Source: Chlamydomonas sphaeroides (Eukaryota > Chlorophyta > Chlorophyceae > Chlamydomonadales > Chlamydomonadaceae). From it: a DNA stretch of 20,301 nt. Of the stretch, positions 1 to 9,500 are shown in pieces. The stretch covers positions 5,907 to 26,207 of the forward strand of contig BDDC01001443.1 of NCBI GenBank assembly GCA_001662425.1. The letters run 5' to 3'. The notes under the pieces were generated by a model. That model was given only the letters and a program-made list of their open reading frames with translations. It was not told the origin of the DNA and made no database searches. The translations under genes and the position numbers were made by a program. The first letter of the stretch is position 1. Each line of letters opens with the position of its first letter.

Positions 1-2
1 GG

Positions 3-200
3 CGGCCGTCTCTGACGTTGCCGCCGCCGCCGCCGCCGCCACCGCCGAAGCGCAGCCGGCCCGCGCCGGCGGCGGAGCCCTCCGCTCCGTTCGAGGTGGA
101 GTGGTGCGACACGCAGCGCCGCATCGCGCAGCTGGATGAGGCCGAGGGCGGCGACGGCAGGCGGCGGGAGGCCTTCCAGGGCTTCCTGGCGGCATGGTAG
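3..200 (+). CDS. 3' end of an unidentified gene (terminal exon, proline run, partial)
   Basis: The frame is open from the left edge of the window to a TAG stop at 198-200, so this is the C-terminal part of a protein whose start lies upstream. It begins with about nine consecutive prolines coded mostly by CCG. A basic KRSRP stretch follows, then a mixed charged tail that contains EVEWCDTQRR and ends in FLAAW. Third codon positions are almost all G or C, as in the confirmed exons of this window, which supports real coding. I do not recognise a domain. The proline run may be a linker, and the tail could be a short helical segment. Whether the left edge lies within an exon or crosses an unseen acceptor cannot be decided here. 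Confidence is moderate because only about 65 codons are visible. Confidence 0.6.
   Translation, partial: RPSLTLPPPPPPPPPKRSRPAPAAEPSAPFEVEWCDTQRRIAQLDEAEGGDGRRREAFQGFLAAW
21..47 (+). repeat. CCG trinucleotide run coding polyproline
   Basis: This is a run of CCG codons interrupted by one CCA, inside the partial coding exon at the window start. Such in-frame triplet runs change length by slippage without breaking the frame. Confidence 0.8.
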
Positions 201-1732
201 TGGCTGTCGTGGGCGGATGGGCTGCGGGGCGTGATGCATCACGAGCATGCCGGTGGCAGCTGCGGCCTTACCTCAGGGCTTACTAACCTCAGTGTGGTCG
301 GCGGCCTCAGGCCGTCATATGGGCCGCGACGCGGAGGAACGCTCGTGGCTGGGTGGCTCTGGATACCGTATCCGGGCCGTGCGTTGTGAGAGGCACGGCA
401 TCCGGTCGGGCGACGCGCCGGCTGGTGCTGGGGGTTGGGCGTATGCCAGTTACCACATTGGCGTGCCGCGCGTGCTGCGTTGTTCCGGCGTACGGCCTCG
501 AGCAAGGGTCTGCCCAAGGAAGCCCAGGACAGAGCTCGAAGGGGGCAGCGCAGGCGCTGCTCGCGCGCCTTGTACACTAGGCAGGCGGTGAGGCGGTGCG
601 CAAGCTGCCGCCGTGGGGCTGAACGGGTCGCAAATAAAATCTCATATCATGACCAAGCGGTTTTCATATCATGGTCATGGCTCTGCTAACACGCCTAGGG
701 CACACGGGGGTCGGGGGCATCGTGGGCAGCAGGCGAGAGGCGTGTGTGTGTGCCGGATAGGACGTGTCGTGGGACGGAGCAGCGGGCGCTGCCTCCCCGG
801 GTTTAGCGGGGCTCATCTCATCGCCGTCGCCTCTGCGCGGCTGGCACTCTTCATCATATGCGCGCGGCGGCCTATGAAGCGTCGCGGTGTCTACCACAGG
901 GCAGTTGTGTGTAGCGGTAGCTCTTTCCATGGGGCATAGGTCGCGCGCCGTCCGCATCGCATGGGCGCTGTGGCGGCGCGTGTGCAGGCGTAGCAGCTCT
1001 GTGCGGCGGAGGGCGGCGGCCGGCCTCGTAGCCGGCGCATTGCCGGGTACCGGCCGCCGCCGCGTGCCGCGTGCGACGAGCCGGGCCCTGCTACCGAGGC
1101 GCCACAACGTACGAATTTTTTGTACCGTTTGTGTGTGTCCCTGATGTCGTGGTTTCGATCCACGTCGTGCCGAGAGCTGTGGGTATGGGAGCTGCCAGTA
1201 CGGTCGGGCCTGCGGTCCCGAGCAGGGCTGCGGCCGCGGCGCCCAAACGAACGACCCCGTGCTCAGGGCGTCGGCAGTCGGTTCTATCGCCCTGCGGGGC
1301 CGAGCCTGACGCATGTGCCCGTGGCTGCGTCGCAGAGCGCCATGCCGCCACGTGACCCCAGCGCCGGCAATGTGCATGCCATGGGTCACTGCCATGCGTC
1401 ATGCGTAGCTCATGTGGAGGCGCGAGTGACGGAGTCGCGGCCGCGCAGCGCCTCGGCCCTCGGTCGTCGGGCGCCTGCAACAGCCGCGACAGCATGCACC
1501 GGTAGGTCCTCAATGGTGCATGTCGGGGGTTCTGGGAGGCAGGCGGCCGGCCGTCCACTCGTTCGCGTCAGTGTTCATTGCTTGCATGGCGCCGTGTTGC
1601 GGTACGCGTGTGTATGTGTTCGTTTAATGCGCATGGCGGCGCGTGTTGTGTCCGGCCAGGTGGCGGTGCGCTTGTTGCGTGGGGAGGCCGGCCACCGATC
1701 GAGGCGGATGGTGGCCTTGCGCTCGCACAGGG

Positions 1733-1800
1733 CACTTGGCACTCAGCACTGAACACCTGCGTACGTACTTGGCACCTGAGCACCTGGCACCTGGGCAATG
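1733..1800. repeat. Imperfect short tandem repeat of a GGCACCTG-like unit
   Basis: Several near-copies of GGCACCTG or GGCACTCAG follow one another, for example TTGGCACCTG, AGCACCTG, GCACCTGGG. The copies are imperfect and the array lies in non-coding sequence. It looks like a small degenerate minisatellite. Confidence 0.4.
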
Positions 1801-2232
1801 GGCTAGCATGCGCGCAGCTGATGCGGCTGAACAAAGCTTACACCTACCTGGGCGTGTGCTGGGCCGTGTAGTTCGTGTACGGCACGGCGCGCGCCGGATC
1901 CGGCGCGGCCGCCCATGCTGGCGTGGAGCTTGGCGTTGAGTGCGCTTGCAGCACGCGGGGTTGTGGCGCGTTGCGAATAAGAGCTGCCGGAAGCTTCGGC
2001 GGCGCCAGTAGCGCAGGGTTGATGGGCGGCCGGCGGTAAGCAAGACGCGCTGGCAGGACGCAGGGGCGACGACCCTGCTGGAGGAGGTACGGCGCGGTCG
2101 GCGTGTGCCATCGATTGTGGCGCTGCTGGCATGCATGCAGGTGTGCTCGGCACCAACACGATCTGTTGTTGTGGGGTCGTGCTAGTTCTGCGGGGTGGCA
2201 GCTCCAGACGGCTGTGGGCGAGGGCCGGAGCG

Positions 2233-2242
2233 TGTAATGTAA
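2233..2242 (+). promoter_or_regulatory. Possible polyadenylation signal, two adjacent TGTAA motifs
   Basis: TGTAA occurs twice back to back (2233-2237 and 2238-2242) on the plus strand. TGTAA is the usual volvocine polyadenylation signal, normally 10-20 bases before the cleavage site. The only visible plus-strand coding end upstream is at 200, about 2 kb away, so the assignment is weak. Confidence 0.25.
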
Positions 2243-2406
2243 GCGCGCGCATCCACGCACGGCGCGGCCCGGCGTCGGCGGCGACCATGTATGGTCTAGG
2301 GTATACCTCAGGACGGCTCCTCCTGGGCTCTTGCTAGTATAGCGCTGCCGTTGCGAAGGGACTGGCTGTTAGATGGGAGCAGCAAAGCCGGAGCTGGGGA
2401 GGGCGA

Positions 2407-2460
2407 ATCACTCCCTTGGCACGTACGGACCTCCTGAGCCGTACGTGCCAAGGGAGTGAT
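2407..2460. repeat. Perfect inverted repeat / hairpin, 22-base arms and 10-base loop
   Basis: Bases 2407-2428 (starting ATCACTCCC, ending GTACGG) are the exact reverse complement of 2439-2460. The loop is 2429-2438 (ACCTCCTGAG). Pairing stops at once beyond the arms: 2406 is A and 2461 is G. The structure lies in non-coding sequence. It could be the core of a small foldback transposon remnant, a small-RNA hairpin, or a transcript stem-loop. No target-site duplication is obvious around the arms. Confidence 0.9.
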
Positions 2461-3062
2461 GCATGCGCTCTGCCAACAGGTTCGTGTGTGGGTGACAGGC
2501 TTGCTGGGAGGGCCTCGTACAGCCGGTACCCAGCAGGCACGGGCGCTGGAAGCGGCGAGCCAGTCCAGGGAGCTGAAGACGCGGGGGCTACAAGTGGAGA
2601 CCCAACGCGCAGAGCAGGCCGGCAGCAGGGGCCGCAGGCAGGGCAAACAACAGGGGGGCCCATGCGTGGCCGAACGGCGATGCGCGTTCAGCCCGAGCCC
2701 GTGGGCGCAGGGTAGCAGCGGAAGCCCGGCGGCCGCGGAGGGCACAGCTGCGTTCACTGGGCTCTGTCACTGCTGGCCTCGTCCTCGTCACTACTTGTCT
2801 ACACACTGCAAGGCACTCTTTAGGTAACCGAGTCAGTAACGTGGGTGGCTCTGCAGATGGAAACATACCGGTATTAGAGATGCGCGGGGTTGCGCGGAGA
2901 GCGAGTCGGGAACGGGAACGCATGCAAAGCGAGAGGTTTCAGGGATGGCGGGAGGAATGGCGGGAGGCCGGTGAAGCGTGTCGCACAAGGCGGACTACTG
3001 AACTGTCCGCCACCGGCGTACCCCTTGCACGACAGCGCATGATTCTGAGTATGCTGCAGTCG
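2461..3062. other. Intergenic stretch, no gene seen
   Basis: There is no open frame with coding-like codon use and no splice-site series on either strand. Short frames such as 2456-2827 plus are Arg/Gln-rich chance translations of GC-rich sequence. Confidence 0.4.
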
Positions 3063-4130
3063 TAAGGCTGGACGCCGAGCGAGCGGATCCAAGTTCGCTA
3101 CTGGCCCCTGCCGCCGTGGCAACCGCCGCACGGCGGAGTTACCGCCGGTCGTGGAGGTTACCTGCTTCCTCCACATATAGCCCTCATTCGCCTTCCTAAA
3201 CATCCTACTTGAGACCGTAAGAAGTTCACTCCGCTCAACCAGAGTTCTTTGCTCCTCCGACCAAGGAATTGCTCACTTTAATTCTTTGATTCACGGAACG
3301 GCGCTCACGCCAACCTCTATCCGCAAAGCCTTGATAACAAGTTCTCACCGCAATGGAGGCCTGTCACCGCAGCGTCGAGGCGTGGCTGCACAACGGCGCT
3401 CCCGGCGACCGGGAGATGTTCGTTTCCCCGGGCCGCTAATTCGCGAGGCCTGTGCTTCGATGCGCACTGCAAGCGCGGACCTCGCTCGGCTCTAACGGCT
3501 GGAGCGCTGCTGCCGCGACGGAAGGCGACGCATGCCACTGCCGAGAGTTGCGTCGCGCGCTCAGCACTTCCTCGACAGGCTCCGGCGCTGCTTCCGGTGA
3601 GTTTTGACGGATGTTTTGAGACCCCTTGGGGCGCAGAGCTGCCCGGTTTTGGTGTCGCCTCCGCTACTGGCATGTCACTAACCGCGCATGCCGACTTGCC
3701 CCGATAGCCGTCGGCTCCCGCGCCGCCCGCTGACACCCAGCCCCTCGATGCCGCACCTCGCAGACTGTGGCACCGGCACGACTAACACGGCGCCCAGTTC
3801 CCGCGCACCAAGCCGCTCGGCGTCCTTCTCCGGCGCGCCCCACGGCGCCGACCCCGAGCCCCAGCGCGACAACGCTGAACACGCCGAGCCCAACGCCGAG
3901 CAGCCCAACCACGACAATACCGCACTTTGCCCACCGAACAACGACGACAACAACCAGCCGGCAGCAGAGGGCATCCCTGGGTCGACGCGAGTCGCCACCC
4001 CCGCCGTGGCTTCGCCGGCACCAGAACTGACGCCAGCGCAACGCGCCGCGCTCATCTACAACCTCACCGCCCGCTTCAACGCGGCTTCGACCCCAAGAAG
4101 ATGGACCAAACTGCGTACAAATAATTTGTG
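3063..4130 (+). mobile_element. Compositionally distinct block, possible 5' remnant of a retroelement
   Basis: From about 3063 the sequence differs from its surroundings. A less GC-rich, leader-like segment (about 3160-3300, with CACATATAG and a T-rich tract near 3250-3290) is followed by mixed sequence and then a long ORF rich in Asn, Pro, Ala and Ser. This order (LTR-like leader, untranslated leader, then a low-complexity gag-like ORF) resembles the 5' part of an LTR or other retroelement. The block ends abruptly near 4125, where sequence with strong G/C third-position bias begins. I see no reverse transcriptase, integrase, zinc knuckle or paired terminal repeat, so the call rests on composition and layout only. 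Confidence 0.25.
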
Positions 4131-4131
4131 A
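3688..4131 (+). CDS. Low-complexity ORF of 147 residues, possibly gag-like
   Basis: The ORF starts at an ATG and ends at TGA 4129-4131. The middle is rich in Asn, Pro, Ala and Glu (for example NNDDNNQPAAEG). The C-terminal part changes to a more ordinary sequence containing ELTPAQRAALIYNLTARFNA. From about 4079 the next frame over reads GFDPKKMDQTAYK before a TAA at 4122-4124. That looks better than the annotated frame's tail and suggests a frameshift near 4079 in an older ORF. I recognise no family. A disordered gag N-terminus is one guess. A chance ORF in low-complexity DNA remains possible. Confidence 0.35.
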   Translation: MPTCPDSRRLPRRPLTPSPSMPHLADCGTGTTNTAPSSRAPSRSASFSGAPHGADPEPQRDNAEHAEPNAEQPNHDNTALCPPNNDDNNQPAAEGIPGSTRVATPAVASPAPELTPAQRAALIYNLTARFNAASTPRRWTKLRTNNL

Positions 4132-4310
4132 TGGAGACGCGGCAGCAGCTGCTGGTGCTGCGGCAGCCAACGGCGGTGGTGCGCGGCTTTGGGCTGCATG
4201 CGCCGGAGGTGGAGGCGGCGCAGGCGGCGGAGGATCAGGAGCGGGCCATGCGCCGGGACCTTGGCCTGGGGGGATGGCACCCGGCGTGGCAGCCGCAGCC
4301 GGCGTGCTGA
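4131..4310 (+). CDS. Short ORF with strong coding codon bias, possibly a terminal exon of an unidentified gene
   Basis: The ATG at 4131 overlaps the previous ORF's stop (TGATG), and the frame ends with TGA at 4308-4310, giving 59 residues. Nearly every third codon position is G or C, matching real exons here and unlike the preceding ORF. The protein has a Gln/Leu-rich start, a segment with GFGLHAPEVEAAQ, a charged helix-like stretch (AAEDQERAMRRDLGLG) and a Trp-containing tail. No domain is recognised. It is followed by about 700 bases without coding, with a TGTAA at 5019-5023, as expected of a last coding exon plus 3' UTR. The upstream exons are not evident, so it may be the 3' remnant of a gene interrupted by the block before it. 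Confidence 0.4.
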   Translation: METRQQLLVLRQPTAVVRGFGLHAPEVEAAQAAEDQERAMRRDLGLGGWHPAWQPQPAC

Positions 4311-5018
4311 TGGGTCGGTGTAGCGCACGCTGAAGGTGTGGAAAGAGATTTCGGTAGGCTTGGAAGCCTGGAGGAGGAGGGAGGGAGGGCCCTAGCCATC
4401 TAGCAGGGGTCCTGTGCATATATTCATAGCGAAGCACCGGGTGTGTAGCCTGCCGTAGTGTGACTCCGTGCGGTCGACTGCCTGGGCGATGCGACAGCTC
4501 GGGCTATGCCGGTGGAAGGGCCCCCCGGCTCTGGCGAGGCGTTGCTGAGCTACCATGCCAAGCGCGGCCGCGTAGATATCCCCCAGCTTGCGTCGGTCTA
4601 GTGTACATTGGATATAGCATACGACAATGTGTCACGCTGCTGCTGTAGTTAGGCGCTGTGTTCGGGCCCCGGTCAGCTAATGTGTAGCTAGATGAGCAGA
4701 GCGGGCCGCCGTTATGCATAGAGCCCGTCGCGGTGCAGGCGCCTCCTGTTGCGGTGGGCCGTTCGTACGCGACCATGCGGCGGCCAGGCAGCGTGCAAGT
4801 AGCGCTAGCACCTAGCAACGTATGCGTTGTGCATAACTGTGAAACGGTAGGGTGTGTAGCGACGCTGAGTGTCGCGCCAAGTAGCTTAGGCCAAGGCAGG
4901 AGGGGTCAGCCTCCTTGCCAAGGGAGCGGAAGGAAGGGTGCGTGGGCATCGACGGCAGCTGGCCTCCACGGCCTTGCAATGGTGCTGCAGCAAGGCAGCT
5001 ATGTACCAGCTGGGTACT

Positions 5019-5023
5019 TGTAA
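5019..5023 (+). promoter_or_regulatory. Possible TGTAA polyadenylation signal for the ORF ending at 4310
   Basis: TGTAA lies about 710 bases after the stop codon at 4310. That distance is ordinary for volvocine 3' UTRs, and I saw no earlier plus-strand TGTAA after that stop. Confidence 0.35.
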
Positions 5024-5250
5024 CAGGAAGCCGAGGAGCCACTAGGAGCCACAGCCCACAGTCCACAGGCAGGCACCGGTCGTGCCCCTACCCGCCGGGC
5101 CCGTCGCGGAACGGGCGCGGGCCGTCCCGCTTGCCAGCGGCCGCCGGCCAGCCCGCGCCCTCAGCCGTCTCTCCTGGTGGAGGCACACCAACCACCCAGC
5201 GCTCCGTCCGCTGCAACGTATGCATGGACGCAGCAGGATGGCACCGATCA

Positions 5251-5270
5251 CGGCCATGTACGGCCATGTA
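5251..5270. repeat. Tandem duplicated decamer
   Basis: The decamer CGGCCATGTA occurs twice in direct succession, followed by a partial third copy (CGGC). It lies in non-coding sequence. Confidence 0.7.
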
Positions 5271-5480
5271 CGGCATGCGCCGTACCGTCAAGTGACGTTG
5301 TTGGCGGGCAGCGCACGTGCACCCTAATCCACTGTGCAAGCGCCAACAGCAAGACGTGCGCAGAGCAGATGAGGACCCCATAGACGCAGCCACTGCGCGA
5401 TGATGCAAAGAAGGGCTCTTCGCTCTTACTAGTGTTGAACCAAGCGCCGTGCAGGACAAGGACACAAGGCCAGACCACCC

Positions 5481-6016
5481 CAGGCCCGTGCAGGCCAGAA
5501 GCTGCTTATAGCACGGCACGCTGCCACTGCCGGCGGCCAGCATGAGCAGCTGCTCGTGCTGCCGCCGAGTCAGCCGCTGCGCTGCGGCCCGTCGTCGCGA
5601 CGCCAGCACGCTAGCAGCACGCGCTCGACTTCGGGCACCGGCTGGGAGGCGCGGATGTTGACGTGCTCAGGCTCGCGGAGGGCGGCTGCCGCGGCCTTGC
5701 ACGCGAGGCGCATGCCGCAGGGCACGTAATTGGAGTTGGGCAGCTTCGAGGCCACGAGGCGCCACAGCTCGGCCGGCAGGGCAGGGCAGGGCAAGGCTGC
5801 GAAAGCGCTTGGGCAGTCCGAGCTGCTTGGGCCGTCTGACTCCGCGGCCGGTGCAAGGGTTGCGGCTGCCGGGCACGGCTCCTTGCGCCTGCCGCACTTG
5901 ATGGTGGCCCCGCCAAAGCGGCTTGAGGGCGGCTTGAGGCCGAGTTGGCGTTGTGGAGCGTGCGAGGACGAGCGCCCTCGGGTTGGCGCAGCACGGGCAG
6001 ACGCGTGTGTGTCCAT
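5481..6016 (-). pseudogene. Truncated, frameshifted copy of the F-box/ankyrin gene
   Basis: From an ATG at 6016 a 148-codon frame runs to a stop at 5570. Its middle matches the intact F-box protein encoded at 11778-13913: SSSDCPSAFAALP, then PAELWRLVASKLPNS, CGMRLACKAAAAAL and IRASQPVPE, then LLACWRRDDG. Just after RRDDG one G is missing: the intact gene has GGGG (plus-strand C at 13556-13559), this copy has GGG (5588-5590). The reading moves to another frame, in which similarity continues (RLTRRQHEQLL, then AAGSGSVPCYKQLLACTGL) until about 5481, where it stops. A 15-base in-frame expansion adds CPALP within the F-box, next to a GGGCA repeat. The ankyrin part is absent. It could still be expressed as a short F-box-only protein, but decay is more likely. 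The first 40 residues have no counterpart in the intact copy. Confidence 0.8.
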
Positions 6017-6515
6017 GTTGGTTCCCCGATTGCGTTGCTCGCAAATGCTGGTGCCCTAGGTGCGATGCCCAAGTTCTGCAAGGACAGAAACGGTTTCACA
6101 CAGACACGCACAGACACGGTTTCAACCTTGCTTGACATAGCCGTTGTCATACACACGAAACTATGCAACATCGCGCTCATTATGGCAGCAATGAGGCCCT
6201 GAACGCATAATCAGACAGACGACAAACTTCGCAATGAACTCGATATGTAGTGCGCGCCGTGCCTCCTCCTGCCTTACCCCCGGTCTCTGCACCTCCTTGC
6301 TTATTCGGCAATGAAGGGCCGACTGAAGGTTGAGGGACGACGGGGGCAGGTGGGGGGAGGCGGGGAGGTGAGGGGCGGTCGGGCGTGTCGCAGTCTCGGC
6401 CGCGTGTGGAGCACGCGACGAAGCAACACAACTAAAACGCCCAAACAAATACGCTACAACTCAAGTAACGCTCAAATAGACTAAGAACGAGCTTACGCAA
6501 CCTCACACTTCCCCA
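6017..6515. other. Intergenic / promoter region upstream of the Cys-rich gene
   Basis: No gene is seen. The last 80 bases before the ATG at 6516 are A/C-rich (for example AAACAAATACGC and CTCAAATAGACTAAG), unlike the surrounding GC-rich DNA, as is usual for volvocine 5' leaders. The start context CCCCAATGGCC fits. Near 6095-6125 an 11-base segment, GACACGGTTTC-like, is partly repeated (ACGGTTTCACACAGACACG and CAGACACGGTTTCAACC). I see no TATA box that I would defend. Confidence 0.4.
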
Positions 6516-9500
6516 ATGGCCAACAACAGTCGCTGGTTGGGCCTTTGGCGAGCGGCGCTAGCTGTATGTCTACTGCTTAGTACAGAAGCGCTGTCTAGGG
6601 CAGCTGCGCACCAGCACGCATATGCCTCTACTCGCGAGCTTCTGGACCACACCGACGTCGCGCAGTGCATGTGGGACGGCCTGGAATGCGTTCTTAACCT
6701 CAAGTAAGCGGCATCAACGCAGGGCAGGGCACGGACCGTCCCAAGCGTCGTGCCTCTTCACCCGGGCCTCGCTCTCGCCGCGCCCGGCCCCGCCCCGCCC
6801 CTCCCCCTGCAGCTGGGTCGGCGGGCTGCCCCAGCTCATCAACTCGCAGCCGGTCACCGACAGCGCCAAGTAAGCCTGTCACGTCACACCACCGGACGCG
6901 CTTACACGCTGGCGCCCGTCGTGCACGCCCGCCGCGGCCAACGCCGGCAATCGCTGCGGCCCTGCCGCTACGTACGGCACACTCCACAGAGCGGCCTCAG
7001 CGGTCCCTTCCTCGCCCCCACGACCTCTCTCACCATCGTCCACCCTCCTCCGCTGCATATCACCGACATCCCTCCCCCTGCCGCCGCCGCCTCTGCCCAT
7101 GGCCTCCTCGCCCCGCCCTCCAGGATCCTGGCGCGTGCTGCCGCCCGCGCCACCCGCTGCATCTCCCTGGCCAGCCGTGACGCCTGCCTGGCTGCTGCCG
7201 CCACCCACAACTGCGCCTGGGACACGCCGTCGGGCACCTGCGGCCTGGCGGGCATCCTGGACGCCGACGTGAGGCGCCGGGGCGGGGCAGGGCAGGGCAG
7301 GGCCTGGCGATGCGCGGCCGGGGGCTGGGCCCGGCCTCTGGAGCCTGCCTCGCGAGCGTCAGCGTCTGCCAGCGCGGCCCGGCCCGTGTCCTGCCGGCAT
7401 CACGGACGGGGAGCCGTGCCTCCGCGGCTCGCCGACCTCCCTCTGGGGACCGACGCCAGCTCTGTCAAGGCCCATGGCTGTCCGGGCTGCTTGCCCCTGC
7501 AGCGCCTGCCCCACGGCGCGGCGCACCCTTGACCGCCCCCGTGCTCCCGCTCCCCCTCCCGCCCTGTCCCCTGCAGCTGCTCCGCGGTGTGGCCTACTGC
7601 TCCGGCAGCGCCATGGACGCGGCCGTGTCGTGCTCGCTGCTGACGCCGCGCCTGGCGGCGGCCACCCTGAGCGGCAGCGCGGACGAGCTGGCGGCGGCGG
7701 AGGCTGCGTGCAGGGGCAGCAGCTTCGACTGCCAGGTGGGGGCGCTGCCGCGTGGGCGCCGCGCACCCTGGGCTCGCGCCGGGTGGGGTGTCGTGTGCTG
7801 GCTGCGTGGCGGCAGAGGGCTGCGTGGCTGCCGGGGAGGGCTCGTGCGCTGGGGGCCTGGCGCAGGGTGCGAGCGTGGGGTGCGAGCGTGAAAGGGGTTC
7901 GGGGGCGGGGGCGCGGGAGCGGGGGCTTTGTGCGCTCTTAATCTGTTGAAAGGCAGGCTGAAGGGGCTGACGCAACGGCGGAGGCGCGATGACTGGCTTG
8001 GGCTGAGCTGCGCCTGTGGCGGCGCTGCTTGCGAGGCGCAAGCCACTGGCGTGTTGCCTGTGGGGCCCTTCTCGCCTTCTGACAATCGGATGGCGCCGAA
8101 CCTGCGACTAGCGGTGAACGACACGGACACCGCATTCGTGGTCAGGGACCTCCACCGCGCCCACGCGCACCCCACGACCCACATCACGTTCCCCATGCCT
8201 GCCGCCTCGCCTCACCTCGCCTCACCTCGCCTCACCTCACCTCGCCTCGCCCCCAGGTCCTGGAGGGCGCGGACGCGGTGGACGCCATCCGCCGGCTGCG
8301 GCTGCGCTCGGGCGACAGCGCGGTGGGCTCGCTTGCGGGCGCTGTGCTGGACACCGCCACGGCGGCGCTGCAGGACCTCGGCAGCGCGGCGGCGGGCGCG
8401 GCGGCGGACCTGGTATCGCAGGTCACGGGTGGGTGGTGTTGGGGCCGCGGGGTTGTGGCGGGTTGTGGGGGGGTTGGGTGTCAGGCGGACCAAGCGATGC
8501 ATGGCGCGCACATGCATCTCACCGGCGCCGCCCGCCCCACACCCGCAGACCGCGTCAACGCCTCCTCGCTGCCCAACGCCGTGGCCGACCTGCTCAACCT
8601 GCTGCGCAACATCACCTCTGACGCAGCCGACCGGGGCGCCGACGCGGCCGCCGGCGCAGCCAGCAAGGCCAAGGTGCGGCGCTGTCGCGTGAGCCCCTTC
8701 CTGGGCTGCCGAGTCGTGTCGTTGCAGCGGATACGGCTGCTGCCGACGTAGGGCGCTCCCGTGACGCTGCCTAGCGAGGCCAAGATGTGGCGGAGCAGAG
8801 CCAGCGCCTTCACACACTCGGGACTCCCCCTTGCGCCAAGGCTGCCCCCTGGAGACATGGCTGCTACAGAGTAACCAGCAAACCTGCGGCCGCCGTCAAG
8901 CCCCGTGCATGCCTCCGTCGCCGTCGCCGCCGATGCCTCGTCCCGCGCTGCGTCCCCCTCCCCTCCCGCAGGCTTGTGCGGCCAAGTGGCACACGGACGC
9001 GGACTTTGTTCGCGCGCTGCCGGGCGCCGTCATGAACGCCATGATGCGGGTGCGGCCCCGGGCGGGGAGCCAGCCTGGACCCACAGCCTAGTGCGGCAGC
9101 TAGCCCCGGCCCAGTCAGCGTCGCAGTCAGCGTCAGCGGGCAGGAAGCCAGCCCGATTCCAGAGCCGAATCTAGTCCCGGCCTAGTCACCGCGTGCGGTC
9201 CAGCGAGACGCGGCTGAGAGAGTGTGCGACTGCGGCGCTTGCGGGCCGCGAGACAGCCGCGGTTGTCCCTGGCGCCACGGCGGTCGCGCAGGCCGCCCGG
9301 CGCAAGGGGCGTATGGCCTGTCTGACCCGCCTCCTGCTGCCCCCCGCCCTCATCCTCTGTGCCCTGCGCCCTGTCCCCTGCCGCCTCCGCCGCGCCCAGG
9401 ACGGCACCGACCTGCTGTCCGCGGCGCTGTCCACCAACCTGTTTGGCTCGTGCGCCTCGGGGCCCTTCGCCTCCTTCCGCAACACCGTGCGCTCCTGCCC

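Larger units (their letters stand above)
201..2406. other. Long stretch without a recognisable gene; possible 3' UTR of the upstream gene
   Basis: I see no coding exon here on either strand. The open frames present (for example minus-strand 664-1395) use mixed third positions and show no domain, signal peptide or splice context. The plus strand is rich in GT tracts (for example 742-754) and stop codons, as volvocine 3' UTRs often are. The first TGTAA on the plus strand after the stop at 200 is near 2233. If it belongs to that gene, the 3' UTR would be about 2 kb, which is long but not impossible. A 10-base direct repeat (TCATATCATG) occurs at 642-651 and 664-673. Confidence 0.4.
4311..5480. 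other. Non-coding stretch, probably the 3' UTR of the preceding ORF plus intergenic DNA
   Basis: The plus strand is rich in GTGTAG-like tracts and stops, and TGTAA lies at 5019-5023. No exon-like frame is seen on either strand. At 5251-5270 a decamer (CGGCCATGTA) is duplicated exactly in tandem. Confidence 0.4.

Noticed and set aside
1141..1180. tRNA-like TTCGATCC segment
   Set aside because: Only the T-arm-like motif is present. No acceptor stem, D-arm or anticodon arm can be drawn around it.
664..1395. Minus-strand 243-codon ORF
   Set aside because: Mixed codon use, no splice context and no recognisable segment. Long chance ORFs are expected in GC-rich DNA.
7928..8692. Plus-strand 254-codon ORF
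   Set aside because: It runs through intron 4, exon 5, intron 5 and exon 6 of the Cys-rich gene in a wrong frame. The spliced frame preserves Cys modules and phase.
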